A stretch of 64,000 bases of DNA from Anaerolineaceae bacterium (lineage in GTDB: Bacteria; Chloroflexota; Anaerolineae; Anaerolineales; UBA11657): contig BGOS01000029.1 of NCBI GenBank assembly GCA_003569365.1, positions 1-64,000 on the forward strand, read 5' to 3'. The translations under genes and the position numbers were made by a program. Every line of letters starts with the position of its first letter. Positions within the stretch are counted from its first letter, which is position 1. Of this stretch, positions 38,293 through 47,418 are shown one piece after another. The notes under the pieces are model-generated. The model was not told the origin of the DNA, did no database searches, and was given only the letters and a program-made list of their open reading frames with translations.

Positions 38293-38532
38293 TTACTTGC
38301 CCATGTAAGTGTCGATAAACGTGACCGCTTCGCCCACCGTTGTGATCTTCTGCGCCTTCTCATCGGGAATCTCGCCGCCGAATTCTTCCTCGAACGCCAT
38401 GATCATTTCCACCAGGTCAAGCGAGTCCGCTCCCAACTCTTCTTTGAAGCGTGCCTGGGAAACCACCTTGCCCTCGTCTACACCCAACGTCTCCACCACT
38501 AGCTTCTGAACCCGCGTAAGTGTGTCTGCCAT
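38293..38532 (-). CDS. acpP: Acyl carrier protein
   Basis: 79 acidic residues. The phosphopantetheine attachment serine lies in [10 protein letters not shown], followed by [17 protein letters not shown] and TVGEAVTFI. It carries acyl chains in fatty-acid synthesis. GAGAGG eight bases before the ATG is the ribosome-binding site. It is a single gene with its own terminator, not beside fab genes. Confidence 0.96.
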   Translation of the reverse strand: MADTLTRVQKLVVETLGVDEGKVVSQARFKEELGADSLDLVEMIMAFEEEFGGEIPDEKAQKITTVGEAVTFIDTYMGK

Positions 38533-38605
38533 AATAATGCCTCTCTGAGAAATATAATCTGACGTAATTAGTTTTTGCGGCTGCGCCCCCGATTGTCACT
38601 TAGTT

Positions 38606-38634
38606 TTGACAGCCCGAGCAACCACTGATATTAT
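38606..38634 (+). promoter_or_regulatory. Sigma70-type promoter of fni, almost leaderless
   Basis: TTGACA (38606-38611), a 17-base spacer and TATTAT (38629-38634) are near consensus. The ATG is at 38645, so the leader is only about three or four bases. Confidence 0.85.
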
Positions 38635-38644
38635 GCCATAAACC

Positions 38645-39697
38645 ATGAAAAGCCGCCCGATAAAAAAAGCCGCCACCGCCCAGCGCAAAGACGACCACAT
38701 CCGCATTAATCTCGAAGAGGATGTTGAGTTCCGCGGGGTAACCACCGGCTTGGAACGCCTGCAATTTGAGCATCAGGCGCTGCCCGAGTTGGATCTGGCC
38801 CGCATCGATACCAGTGTAACTGTGTTCGGGAAAGTGCTGCGCGCACCACTGGTGGTTTCTTCAATGACCGGCGGCACGCGCAACGCGCAGCGCATCAACC
38901 GCGTGCTGGCGACGGCTGCGGGGCAGGCGGGCATTGCCATGGGGCTGGGTTCCATGCGCGTGGCGCTTGAGTCGCCGGCCGGCGCTGCCAGTTTTGAACT
39001 GCGCAAATACGCGCCGCAGCTGCTGCTGTTTGCAAACCTCGGCGCACCGCAGCTCAACTATGGTTACGGCGTGGATCACTGCCGCCGCGCCGTCGCACTT
39101 GCCGGCGCTGACGGTTTAATATTGCACTTCAACCCGCTGCAGGAGGCAGTGCAGCCCGAGGGCGACACAAACTTTTCCGGATTACTGCGCAAGGTGGAGG
39201 CAGTGTGCCGGGCGCTGGCGGCTGAGGGCGTGCCTGTGATTGCAAAAGAAGTGGGCTGGGGCTTCTCCGAGCTGGCTTGCACGCAGCTGGCGGCGGCGGG
39301 TGTGGCAGCCATTGATGTGGCCGGCGCGGGCGGAACGTCATGGAGCAAAGTGGAAATGCACCGCGCACCAAACCCGGCTCTGGCGCGGGTGGCAGCTGCG
39401 TTTGATGACTGGGGCATTCCAACCCTGCAGGCGCTGCATAATGCGCGCCGCGGTGCGCCCGATACGCTCACGTTTGCGTCGGGCGGGCTGCGCAGCGGGG
39501 TGGACTGCGCGAAGTGCATTGCGCTGGGCGCAACGCTGGCGGGCACAGCGCGCCCGTTCCTGCAAGCGGCGGTTGAATCGGCGGAAGCCGTGGAAGCCAC
39601 AATTGCAGAGTTCATTCAGCAGCTGCGCATCAGCATGTTTTGCGCCGGTGCGGCGGACATTGCCGCACTGCAGCGCACGCCGTTGCAGCAGCGCTAA
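38645..39697 (+). CDS. fni: Type 2 isopentenyl-diphosphate delta-isomerase
   Basis: 350 residues, FMN- and NADPH-dependent isomerase of IPP and DMAPP. RKDDHIRINLEEDVEF, the FMN-binding SSMTGGT, GLGSMR, HFNPLQEAVQPEGD and the glycine-rich phosphate-binding VAGAGGTSW are all present. It feeds the prenyl diphosphate synthase encoded eight bases downstream. No ribosome-binding site is visible, as expected for a near-leaderless message. Confidence 0.94.
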   Translation: MKSRPIKKAATAQRKDDHIRINLEEDVEFRGVTTGLERLQFEHQALPELDLARIDTSVTVFGKVLRAPLVVSSMTGGTRNAQRINRVLATAAGQAGIAMGLGSMRVALESPAGAASFELRKYAPQLLLFANLGAPQLNYGYGVDHCRRAVALAGADGLILHFNPLQEAVQPEGDTNFSGLLRKVEAVCRALAAEGVPVIAKEVGWGFSELACTQLAAAGVAAIDVAGAGGTSWSKVEMHRAPNPALARVAAAFDDWGIPTLQALHNARRGAPDTLTFASGGLRSGVDCAKCIALGATLAGTARPFLQAAVESAEAVEATIAEFIQQLRISMFCAGAADIAALQRTPLQQR

Positions 39698-39705
39698 CCC
39701 GGCTT

Positions 39706-40707
39706 ATGGCCCCAGCGCTGGCTGATCGCTGCCGTGCAGTCCTGGAGCAGGAGCTGCAGCGCGCACTCAACTTTCCGGTCGCTCCCGGCAGCAACGATTG
39801 CGTTGCGCCAATGCTGCATCACCACATGGGCTGGGATGCACACGCACCGCAAGCAGCTGGCAAGCGCACGCGAGCGCTGCTCGTGCTGCTCTGCGCGGGT
39901 GCCAGTGGCGGCCGCTGGCAGCGGGCGCTGCCCATGGCTGCGGCCGTGGAGCTGGCGCATAATTTTTCGCTTGTGCACGATGATATTCAAGATGAGAGCG
40001 CGCTGCGCCGCGGGCGACCGACGGTGTGGAGCGTGTGGGGCAGGGCGCAGGGCATAAATGCCGGCGATGCGCTATTTGCGCATGCGCATCTGGTGCTGGC
40101 GAATGCAGCGCAGCTGCCGCCCGCCATGCGCGTGCGCGCGCTGCAGCTGCTGGGAGCTGCGTGTGTGGAGCTCACCGCCGGCCAGCAGCTGGACCTGGCG
40201 TTTGAGAATGAGGCCCGCATAAGCCCGGAACAGTACCTGCACATGGCGCATGGCAAGACGGCTGCGCTGCTGTCCGCGGCAGCAGAGATGGGCGCACTGG
40301 CAGGCGGTGCAACCGCGCGCGTGCGCACCCACTACCGCAAGTTTGGCGCGCAGCTGGGAATTGCGTTCCAGATCCGCGATGACCTGCTGGGCATTTGGGG
40401 CACCAGCGCCTCGGGAAAATCCTCATCGAGCGATATTGAGTCGCGCAAGAAAACGCTGCCACTTGTGTACGGGTGCAGTGTGTCGCCGGCGCTGGCGGCC
40501 GCTTACCGTCCGCTTTCACAGGGCGGTGCCGGCACCGCGGAGATTATTGCCCTGCTGGAGCAGGCTGGCGCGCGCGCTTATACAGAAGCCCGCGAGCAGG
40601 CTGCTGCCCGCGCGGCGGAAGCGCAGCTGGCGCTGGCCCGGCCGCGCGGCGTGGCCGGCAGTGCGCTGCGCGCACTCACTGCTCAGCTGCTGGGGCGCGC
40701 CGTCTAA
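39706..40707 (+). CDS. Polyprenyl diphosphate synthase (IspA/GGPP synthase type)
   Basis: 333 residues from ATG 39706; the frame opens 22 codons earlier inside fni. The first aspartate-rich motif is HDDIQDES (two residues between Asp pairs, bacterial type) and the second is QIRDDLLGIWG. KRTRALLVLL and the MAHGKTAAL region complete the fold. Chain length cannot be set with certainty. It forms an operon with fni. Confidence 0.9.
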   Translation: MAPALADRCRAVLEQELQRALNFPVAPGSNDCVAPMLHHHMGWDAHAPQAAGKRTRALLVLLCAGASGGRWQRALPMAAAVELAHNFSLVHDDIQDESALRRGRPTVWSVWGRAQGINAGDALFAHAHLVLANAAQLPPAMRVRALQLLGAACVELTAGQQLDLAFENEARISPEQYLHMAHGKTAALLSAAAEMGALAGGATARVRTHYRKFGAQLGIAFQIRDDLLGIWGTSASGKSSSSDIESRKKTLPLVYGCSVSPALAAAYRPLSQGGAGTAEIIALLEQAGARAYTEAREQAAARAAEAQLALARPRGVAGSALRALTAQLLGRAV

Positions 40708-40718
40708 TTGCCGGGGCT

Positions 40719-41387
40719 TTAAAAAATTTGCTGTGCGCCGGGCCGCGCAAACACGCGTGCCAGCAGCAGCCCGCCCGCAAACCCGCCCACATGCGCCCAG
40801 TAGGCCACACCGCCTTGCATGCTGGCAGCACCAGCAGCCGGCAGCCCGCTCCAAAATTGCAGCAGGAACCAGCCGCCAAGAAACACCCAGGCGGGCAGCT
40901 CGATGAAGCGCACGAAGAAAAAGATGGGCACGAGCGTGACGACCTTTGCGTGTGGAAAGAACAGCAGGTACGCACCCAGTACGCCGGCAATGGCGCCGCT
41001 CGCGCCGATCATGGGTATGGGCGAGTAAGGCGCATACACAACCTGCCCTAGCGCACCCAGCACGCCGCTCACCAGATAGAACAACAAGTAGCGCCCATGC
41101 CCAATGCGGTCTTCCACATTATCGCCAAAGATAGCCAGCACCCACATGTTGGAGATGATGTGCATCCAGCCGCCGTGCAGAAACTGGCTGGTAAACAATG
41201 AGAGCACTGCCAGCGGGCTGCCGGTGAGGAAGCGCGCCGGCACAACGCCTGCAACCTCAATCAGCTGGTCTTGCACCGCAGGTGGCAGCCAAAGCTGAAA
41301 CAAGAAGGCTGCGCTGTTGGCTGCAATCAGCAGCCAGTTAACTAGCGGGAACGAGCCGGACCGGTTAATATCGCGCAGGGGCAGCAT
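40719..41387 (-). CDS. Rhomboid family intramembrane serine protease
   Basis: 222 residues with six hydrophobic helices. The nucleophile is in GASGAIAGVLGAYL, the catalytic histidine in HVGGFAGG, and the HGGWMHIISNMWVLAIFGDNVE loop holds the conserved His/Asn. The N-terminal IPLRDINRS-like start (LPLRDINRSGSFP) is common in bacterial rhomboids. It is convergent with the prenyl synthase gene and divergent from the aldolase gene. Confidence 0.93.
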   Translation of the reverse strand: MLPLRDINRSGSFPLVNWLLIAANSAAFLFQLWLPPAVQDQLIEVAGVVPARFLTGSPLAVLSLFTSQFLHGGWMHIISNMWVLAIFGDNVEDRIGHGRYLLFYLVSGVLGALGQVVYAPYSPIPMIGASGAIAGVLGAYLLFFPHAKVVTLVPIFFFVRFIELPAWVFLGGWFLLQFWSGLPAAGAASMQGGVAYWAHVGGFAGGLLLARVFARPGAQQIF

Positions 41388-41470
41388 ATTTTTGTTGAGC
41401 CACGGTGGTTCGATGTTAGCACGCTTGACGCGCTAAATCCATGCGAAAATTACAAATCAAGGAGACACGC

Positions 41471-42376
41471 ATGACCGCCACTAAATCTGCGCCCATCAAG
41501 GGCATTTTCCCGCCCGTGCCAACACCGTTTCATGAAGATGGCAGCCTCGCTTGCGAGCACCTGCAGGCCAACTTGCGCGCTATGAACGCCATGCCGCTGG
41601 ACGGGTATGTAATTCAGGGCTCGAACGGTGAGTATGTGTACCTGAGCATTGCCGAGCGCGTGGCTGCGATAGAAGCGGCGCGGGCGGTTACGCCGGCCGG
41701 GCGCCTGCTGATTGCGGGCTCTGGGATGGAGGGCACCGCCGAGACGATTGCGCTCACGCGCCAGATGGCGGCTGCCGGGGCGGACATTGCAATTGTGGTG
41801 TCGCCGTGCTACTACAAAGCTGCCATGACTTCCGCCGCGCTGGAGCGCCACTATTTGCTGGTGGCTGATGCTGCGCCCATTCCGGTGATGCTTTACAACG
41901 TGCCGGGCTTCACCGGTGTGGACATGGGCGCCGAGGTGGCGATCCGCTGCGCAGCGCACGCCAACATTTGCGGCATCAAAGACAGCAGCGCAAATGTGCA
42001 GAAGATCGGGCAGATTGTGGAGGAGACGCGGGCGGACTTCAGTGTGCTGACCGGCTCGGGCGGCGCATTCTTGGGTGCGCTGGCGGTGGGTGCTGCCGGC
42101 ACTGTGGCTGCGCTGGCAAATGTTGCTGCCGCGCCGCTGGCTGAGATGCAGCGCCTATTTCAGGCGGGCAAGCTTGAAGCAGCTGCGCAACTGCAGCGCC
42201 GCTTGATTCCGGTAAACATGCTGCTGACTGCGCGTTTGGGCATTGCCGGCCTGAAGGCAGCGCTGGCATTGCAGGGCTTGTACGGCGGGCCGGTGCGCGC
42301 GCCGCTGCTGCCGCTGCCCGAGGTTGAGCACGCAAACGTGCGCGCGATTCTGCAGAAAGCTGGGCTGCTACCGTAA
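41471..42376 (+). CDS. DapA/NanA superfamily aldolase (4-hydroxy-2-oxoglutarate aldolase-like)
   Basis: 301 residues from ATG 41471 with AAGGAG eight bases upstream. GIFPPVPTPFHEDGS, the GSNGEYVYLS substrate loop, YNVP (catalytic Tyr) and the Schiff-base lysine in GIKDSSANV are present. The loop lacks the T-T-G-E pattern of true dihydrodipicolinate synthase, so a catabolic or eukaryote-like 4-hydroxy-2-oxoglutarate aldolase role is more likely. It is the last native-looking gene before the accessory zone. Confidence 0.87.
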   Translation: MTATKSAPIKGIFPPVPTPFHEDGSLACEHLQANLRAMNAMPLDGYVIQGSNGEYVYLSIAERVAAIEAARAVTPAGRLLIAGSGMEGTAETIALTRQMAAAGADIAIVVSPCYYKAAMTSAALERHYLLVADAAPIPVMLYNVPGFTGVDMGAEVAIRCAAHANICGIKDSSANVQKIGQIVEETRADFSVLTGSGGAFLGALAVGAAGTVAALANVAAAPLAEMQRLFQAGKLEAAAQLQRRLIPVNMLLTARLGIAGLKAALALQGLYGGPVRAPLLPLPEVEHANVRAILQKAGLLP

Positions 42377-42469
42377 CGGATTGCCTGTGAGACGCTCACT
42401 GCAGCGGTTTCGATACCGATACGCGAGTGGAATAGTGCGGGCATGGTTAGTTGCAAGATGGGCAATGAG

Positions 42470-42537
42470 ACATTAGGCTGGTAACCCCGCGCTGCAGAAA
42501 TGGCACCCGCTTCGCACCAGTCCAACCTCCGCCGCAC
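42470..42537 (+). repeat. Dispersed repeat, site 1 (plus orientation)
   Basis: AGACATT-A-GG-CTGGTAAC followed by GCGCTGCAGAAATGGCAC (42489-42506) matches the copies at 52255, 55911 and 60281. The upstream part is weakly conserved here. It faces the inverted copy that starts at 42538. Confidence 0.8.
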
Positions 42538-42555
42538 GTGCCATTTCTGCAGCGC
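42489..42555. repeat. Perfect 18-bp inverted repeat formed by two facing repeat ends
   Basis: GCGCTGCAGAAATGGCAC at 42489-42506 and its exact reverse complement at 42538-42555, with 31 bases between. It could fold as a long stem-loop or mark a junction of two element ends. Confidence 0.95.
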
Positions 42556-42700
42556 ATATTTACAACCTCAAGGTTTAATCAAACTTCAGGTTTGGGATCT
42601 TCTCTGCATCCGCACCCGCCACCAACCTATCATGCCCAGCTTCCGCTGCCAGGTTCGCCGTCTGGTCAAACTCTAGTTCAGGAATTGCCTCCAACACCGC
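42538..42700 (-). repeat. Dispersed repeat, site 2 (minus orientation)
   Basis: Read on the minus strand, about 160 bases align with the copy at 60160-60308, including CCAGACGGC.AACCTG.CAGCGGAAG, GGGCATGAT..GTTGGTGG and the terminal core. The reading frame gives IPELEFDQTANLAAEAGHD. It ends against the inverted site 1. The remaining gap to 42815 shows nothing else I recognise. Confidence 0.85.
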
Positions 42701-42815
42701 TTCCGGAGCAGCCAGCTGCTGCATACCGCCATGGACTGCGAAGCGGTTGTCGCCCCAACAATATGCCGCGCACACTGACGAATTTATTCTATTATTGATT
42801 GGTACTAAACTTGGC

Positions 42816-42844
42816 TTGACACTAGAGCCTACATCGCTTACAGT
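42816..42844 (+). promoter_or_regulatory. Sigma70-type promoter of the hydantoinase operon
   Basis: TTGACA (42816-42821), a 17-base spacer and TACAGT (42839-42844), 29 bases before the ATG. The surrounding DNA is AT-rich compared with native genes. Confidence 0.7.
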
Positions 42845-42873
42845 CGGACAACCAAAAACGGAAGCTGAATTCC

Positions 42874-44421
42874 ATGTATCAAATAGGCATAGACGTTGGT
42901 GGGACAAATACAGACGCGGCAATATTAACTGGCCACGAAATTATAGGCTGGCATAAACATGTCACCACCCCAGATGTCACTTCCGGAATCGTCGGCGCGC
43001 TTTCGGGTGCGCTTTTGTCCACTAATATTGACCGTGTCTCTATTGACGCGGTAATGATCGGCACCACGCATTTCACCAACGCCATTGTCCAGCGGCGCGA
43101 TCTCAGCCGCGTCGCTGTCTTGCGTCTGTGTGGACCCGCCACACATTCACTGACTCCGATGGTTGACTGGCCTCCCGACCTGCGCGAGATTGTCGATGGA
43201 TATACTGTGCTCTTGGATGGCGGTTCAGAATTTGACGGCCGCCCCATCACCCCCTTTAACAAATCATCCGTACGTGAAGCCTGCCGCCGCGCGCGTGACC
43301 TTGGGCTTGTTTCTGTTGCAGTGAGCAGTGTCTTCTCTCCCGTCAACGCGGAGCATGAATTGCTCGCCGCGGAAATCATCCGCTCGGAAATCCCTGGCGC
43401 GGCAGTCAGCCTTTCGCATGAAATCGGTCGTCTCGGCATGCTGCAACGCGAGAACGCCGCTATTATGAATGCCTGCCTACACGATATCGGCAAAAAAACC
43501 ATTGCCGCGTTTCGACAGTCGATGGTTGACTTAGGCTTGCAATGCCCGCTTTATCTTGCGCAAAACGATGGCACGTTGATGAGCGCCCACTTCGCCGAAA
43601 AATTTCCTGTCTTTACCTTTGCTTCAGGGCCCACTAACTCGATGCGTGGTGCGGCGTTTCTATCAGGCTTGCGGGACGCAATCGTGGTTGACATCGGCGG
43701 CACCACCACTGATGTCGGTGCGCTGACCAATGGTTTCCCACGCGAGGCTTCAGTAGAAGTGCAAGTGGGAGGCGTCCGAACAAATTTTCGTATGCCCGAT
43801 ATTTTCTCGTTTGGACTAGGCGGTGGAAGTCTCGTCACAGGCGTCGGCACCACTCTTCAAATAGGTCCCATTTCGGTGGGCTATGACCTCGCCACGCGCG
43901 GACGCGTCTTTGGCGGCGACGTGTTAACCACCACCGATATTGTCGTGGCAAGCGGTCGCGCTGAGTTGGGAGAGAAAAGTCTTGTCGCCGATTTATCTCA
44001 AGCGTTCATTGATGACACGCTGGCATTTATGCAAAAGCGCGTTGAGGATGCAATTGATCAAATGAAATTAAGTCGCGACCCTGCGCCTGTCATTCTAGTG
44101 GGTGGCGGAAGTATTCTCATCAATGAACAACTAGCGGGGACTTCGCATGTGGAGCGTCCGCTACATTATCACGTGGCGAACGCGGTTGGTGCGGCGATCG
44201 CGCAAATCTCAGGCGAGGTGGATCGCGTTGTATCGCTGTCTGAAATTAGCCGCGACGAAGCGCTGTCAGTGGCAAAACAAGAAGCTTGGGACAAAGCCAT
44301 TGCGGCCGGGGCTGACGCGTCCACCATCAAAATTGTGGATGTGGAAGATATTCCGCTGGCGTATCTGCCCAGTGCCGCGACCCGAATCCGTGTAAAAGTT
44401 GCAGGCGATCTAAAACTATGA
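42874..44421 (+). CDS. Hydantoinase/oxoprolinase family protein (HyuA-like)
   Basis: 515 residues, ATP-grasp-free ASKHA-type fold: IGIDVGGTNTDAAIL at the N-terminus, VVDIGGTTTDVGALTNG near residue 270 and VGGGSILIN near 410 make the nucleotide-binding site. Short forms of about 500 residues occur beside DUF917 genes and are thought to act on hydantoin or thiohydantoin rings. Codon use (more A/T at third positions, GAA, AAA, CGA) differs strongly from the genes before 42376. The stop overlaps the next start (ATGA). Confidence 0.9.
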   Translation: MYQIGIDVGGTNTDAAILTGHEIIGWHKHVTTPDVTSGIVGALSGALLSTNIDRVSIDAVMIGTTHFTNAIVQRRDLSRVAVLRLCGPATHSLTPMVDWPPDLREIVDGYTVLLDGGSEFDGRPITPFNKSSVREACRRARDLGLVSVAVSSVFSPVNAEHELLAAEIIRSEIPGAAVSLSHEIGRLGMLQRENAAIMNACLHDIGKKTIAAFRQSMVDLGLQCPLYLAQNDGTLMSAHFAEKFPVFTFASGPTNSMRGAAFLSGLRDAIVVDIGGTTTDVGALTNGFPREASVEVQVGGVRTNFRMPDIFSFGLGGGSLVTGVGTTLQIGPISVGYDLATRGRVFGGDVLTTTDIVVASGRAELGEKSLVADLSQAFIDDTLAFMQKRVEDAIDQMKLSRDPAPVILVGGGSILINEQLAGTSHVERPLHYHVANAVGAAIAQISGEVDRVVSLSEISRDEALSVAKQEAWDKAIAAGADASTIKIVDVEDIPLAYLPSAATRIRVKVAGDLKL

Positions 44422-45527
44422 ACGAGTGGACACTTACTGAACTTGATCTTGAATATATTTCACTCGGCGCCGCAATTTTGGGAACGGGCGGTGGCGGCGA
44501 CGTTTACAGCGGAAAACTGCGCGCCTGGCAACAAATGCGCGCAGGACGCCGCATCCGAATCATCTCGCCCGACGCGTTGCAGGATGACGACCTAGTGATT
44601 AGCGTGGGCGGCATAGGCGCGCCGACAGTTGGGTTCGAAAAATTCGAAAGAGGCGATGAGTGTTATCGCGCCATGCGCGCCATCGAGAAAGCGGTTGGCA
44701 AAAATGCTGTGGCATTGATGACCGACGAGATTGGGGGCGGGAATGCAATCGAGCCGATGATCGCCGCGGCGCTGGCAGATCTGCCAGTTGTGGATGTAGA
44801 CGGAATGGGGCGCGCCTTCCCCGAATTGCAGATGAATACTTTTTTCATTTACGGTATGCTGCCTTCGCCTTGCGCATTGTGCGACGAAAAAGGCAACACA
44901 ATCGTCTACACTGAAGCTGTGTCGCCATTATGGATGGAGAGACTTGCGCGCGCAAGTACGATTGCAATGGGCTGCACTGCGGGGATGGCACTCCCCCCCA
45001 TCACGGGCAAGCAAATTAAAGCGTGGGGCGTGAAATACACAATTAGTCAATCGTGGAGACTCGGCGAAGCGGTGATCCGAGCGCGCGCCGAGAAGCGCGA
45101 TTCCGTGGCAGCCATCCTTAAACACGAACATGGAAAACTGCTTTTCCGCGGCAAAGTCGTGGACGTGAAACGCTGGACGACAGGCGGTTTCGCGCGCGGC
45201 AAACTGGAGATTGACGGTTTCTCCGATTTCCAAAGACGGTCACTGCAAATTGAATTTCAAAATGAAAATCTCATTGCCAGCGTAGACGGAATAGTCGTCG
45301 CCACGGCGCCAGATTTGATTTGCATTGTGGACTCTGAAACAGGACGACCCATCTCCACCGAGGAGACGCGCTACGGTTTGCGAATCGCCGTATTGGGTTT
45401 GCCTGCCACGCCGCTATTCCGCACTACCGAAGCGTTGGCGGTCGTCGGTCCGCGCGCATTTGGATATGATCTCGATTATCAACCACTTGGAGACTATGTG
45501 ATGCCTGAGCCAAAGGTGAAACCGTAA
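44418..45527 (+). CDS. DUF917 family protein (S-methyl-thiohydantoin desulfurase-like)
   Basis: 369 residues. LGAAILGTGGGGDVYSGKL, the PVVDVDGMGRAFPELQM segment and AMGCTAGMALPPITGK are typical of DUF917 proteins, which pair with HyuA-type proteins. Characterised relatives act on thiohydantoins; the native substrate here is unknown. Its stop shares its last base with the start of the following truncated HyuA gene. Confidence 0.88.
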   Translation: MNEWTLTELDLEYISLGAAILGTGGGGDVYSGKLRAWQQMRAGRRIRIISPDALQDDDLVISVGGIGAPTVGFEKFERGDECYRAMRAIEKAVGKNAVALMTDEIGGGNAIEPMIAAALADLPVVDVDGMGRAFPELQMNTFFIYGMLPSPCALCDEKGNTIVYTEAVSPLWMERLARASTIAMGCTAGMALPPITGKQIKAWGVKYTISQSWRLGEAVIRARAEKRDSVAAILKHEHGKLLFRGKVVDVKRWTTGGFARGKLEIDGFSDFQRRSLQIEFQNENLIASVDGIVVATAPDLICIVDSETGRPISTEETRYGLRIAVLGLPATPLFRTTEALAVVGPRAFGYDLDYQPLGDYVMPEPKVKP

Positions 45528-45724
45528 TGACCAACCAGCGACTTGCAATTGACGTTGGCGGTATATTTGTAGACTTCGTATTGTTCGACGAAGACAGCGG
45601 AGAAGTCTACATTGAGAAAGTGTCTTCGCGCAGCAAACTCGAAGACAAATTCTTTGAGGGCATTGAACGCCTCAGGAGGAGGCAGTATTGTCTTGATTCC
45701 TTATGTGCAAACTTTCAGTTGTAA
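45527..45724 (+). pseudogene. Truncated second HyuA-type gene (N-terminal 48 codons only)
   Basis: Starts like an intact hydantoinase: RLAIDVGGIFVDFVLFDED, then KVSSRSKLEDKFFEGIERL. After about position 45672 the sequence no longer matches the family and reaches a stop at 45722. The normal partner is about 500-700 residues, so over 90 percent is missing. The substrate-binding gene starts 34 bases later, which suggests a deletion joined this remnant to the transporter genes. Confidence 0.8.
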
Positions 45725-45757
45725 TCATATAGACCAGCGGATCAGAGGAGACCTGAC

Positions 45758-47359
45758 ATGAAACCTAAACCTTTTTCCGCGCTAAATATTTTGCTGGCTT
45801 TGACCATTGCGCTAACAGCTTGCGGCAAGACCGCGGCGCCTGCAACACAGCAGGCGGTTACAGAAGCGCCGACCGCGGTTCCCGCGCAACCTGCTGTTCT
45901 CACAATTGCGTATGCCAATACTTTTCCCGATATTGATCCCAGCACTTCCTTCTCGAATGACGGCGCGGTGACTGCTAACATCTATGAAACGTTGACCCGC
46001 TATAACGCGCCAGGCAGTAAGGACGTGCTCAGCCCGCAACTTGCCACAAGCTGGAAAGCTTCCCCCGACGGTCTGGTTTGGACTTTCCATCTGCGGGACG
46101 GAGTGAAATTCCATGACGGCGTGCCGTTTAATTCTGCCGCTGTTAAATTCTCAATTGAACGCACGAAAACTCTCAACGGCGGCGCGGCTTGGATTTGGGG
46201 AAGCGTCAACAACATCGAGACACCCGATGATTACACCGTCATTTTTCGCCTTGATTATGCTGCCCCGCTGGATCTGATCGCTTCTTCCGGCTTCGCTGCC
46301 TGGATGATCAGCCCTTCAGTAAAGGATAAGGATGGGGCATGGTTCAATGCAGGGCATGATGCGGGAACCGGCCCCTACATGATTGAGTCTTATGCACCAG
46401 GCGCGCGCATCATCCTTACCAAATTCGATAAGTATTGGGGTGGTTGGAAGGCAGGTCAGTTCGATAAAGTTGTGCTAGAGGTGGTTGAAGACATTACTGT
46501 CCGCCAGCAAAAAATTGAATCCGGAGAAGCCGATTGGACACTGCAACTCCCGACTGAAAATCTTGCATCGATCGGCAAGAAACCAGATGTGAAAGTACTC
46601 ATCAATCCAGCGTTCGAGACTATGGTGGGATTGTTCAACAACAAAAAACCGCCATTGGACAACCAGAAAGTGCGTGAGGCGCTTTCATACACGTTCCCCT
46701 ACGACACTTTTATACAAACCTCGATGAGCGGTTACGCCACTCAAGCGCACGGCACCATCCCCGCTGGTATGTACGGGTCTGATCCGTCGCTCTTCCAATA
46801 TGGCTTGGATCCCGACAAGGCAAAATCCCTGTTGGCGGAAGCCGGTTATCCGGATGGCGGATTCGAATTAACCATGACGTATGCCACCGGAGATTCAGTG
46901 GAACAACAGGCTGGCGAATTATGGAAAGCCGAACTCGCCAAACTTGGCATCACATTGAACCTCCAACCAATGGCATGGGAAGCACAATGGGATCTGGCTA
47001 AGGGCGATCCGGTCAATGCGCAGGATATATTCGTCATGTACTGGTGGCCCACCTATACAACCCCATATGATTTCCTTTTTAACATGTTCCACACAGAGGA
47101 AACACCTCTATTTAATTTAGGCTACTATTTCAATGCGAACTTTGATAAATTGATTGACGACGCCAACACGCTCTCCGGCAGCGATAAAGCCAAAGCCGAG
47201 ACTATGTTCCAGAACGCCGCAAAGATACTTGTGGAAGATGCTGCTTCACTCTTTATCTTTGACCAAAGCAGTATCCATATCATTCGCTCCGACCTAAAGG
47301 GCTATGTGGACAATCCAGCCTACTCGCATGTTGTGTTCGCTTACGAACTTTCCCGCTAA
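45758..47359 (+). CDS. ABC transporter substrate-binding lipoprotein, peptide/nickel (SBP family 5)
   Basis: 533 residues. The signal peptide ends in the lipobox LTAC. NIYETLTRYNAPG, LATSWKASPDGLVWTFHLRDGVKFHDG and the C-terminal domain with RSDLKGYVDNP are the standard SBP_5 features. It captures di- or oligopeptides or related compounds for the permeases encoded next. GGAGG occurs upstream of the ATG. Codon use matches the hydantoinase genes. Confidence 0.92.
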   Translation: MKPKPFSALNILLALTIALTACGKTAAPATQQAVTEAPTAVPAQPAVLTIAYANTFPDIDPSTSFSNDGAVTANIYETLTRYNAPGSKDVLSPQLATSWKASPDGLVWTFHLRDGVKFHDGVPFNSAAVKFSIERTKTLNGGAAWIWGSVNNIETPDDYTVIFRLDYAAPLDLIASSGFAAWMISPSVKDKDGAWFNAGHDAGTGPYMIESYAPGARIILTKFDKYWGGWKAGQFDKVVLEVVEDITVRQQKIESGEADWTLQLPTENLASIGKKPDVKVLINPAFETMVGLFNNKKPPLDNQKVREALSYTFPYDTFIQTSMSGYATQAHGTIPAGMYGSDPSLFQYGLDPDKAKSLLAEAGYPDGGFELTMTYATGDSVEQQAGELWKAELAKLGITLNLQPMAWEAQWDLAKGDPVNAQDIFVMYWWPTYTTPYDFLFNMFHTEETPLFNLGYYFNANFDKLIDDANTLSGSDKAKAETMFQNAAKILVEDAASLFIFDQSSIHIIRSDLKGYVDNPAYSHVVFAYELSR

Positions 47360-47418
47360 CCGCTTCTGATATTTCCCCTGCCTGTTTACGGAGACGACAG
47401 GCAGGTTATAGCCATCCG

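Noticed and set aside
41471-42376. True dihydrodipicolinate synthase (dapA)
   Set aside because: The substrate loop lacks the usual Thr-Thr-Gly-Glu pattern, and no lysine-pathway genes are near.
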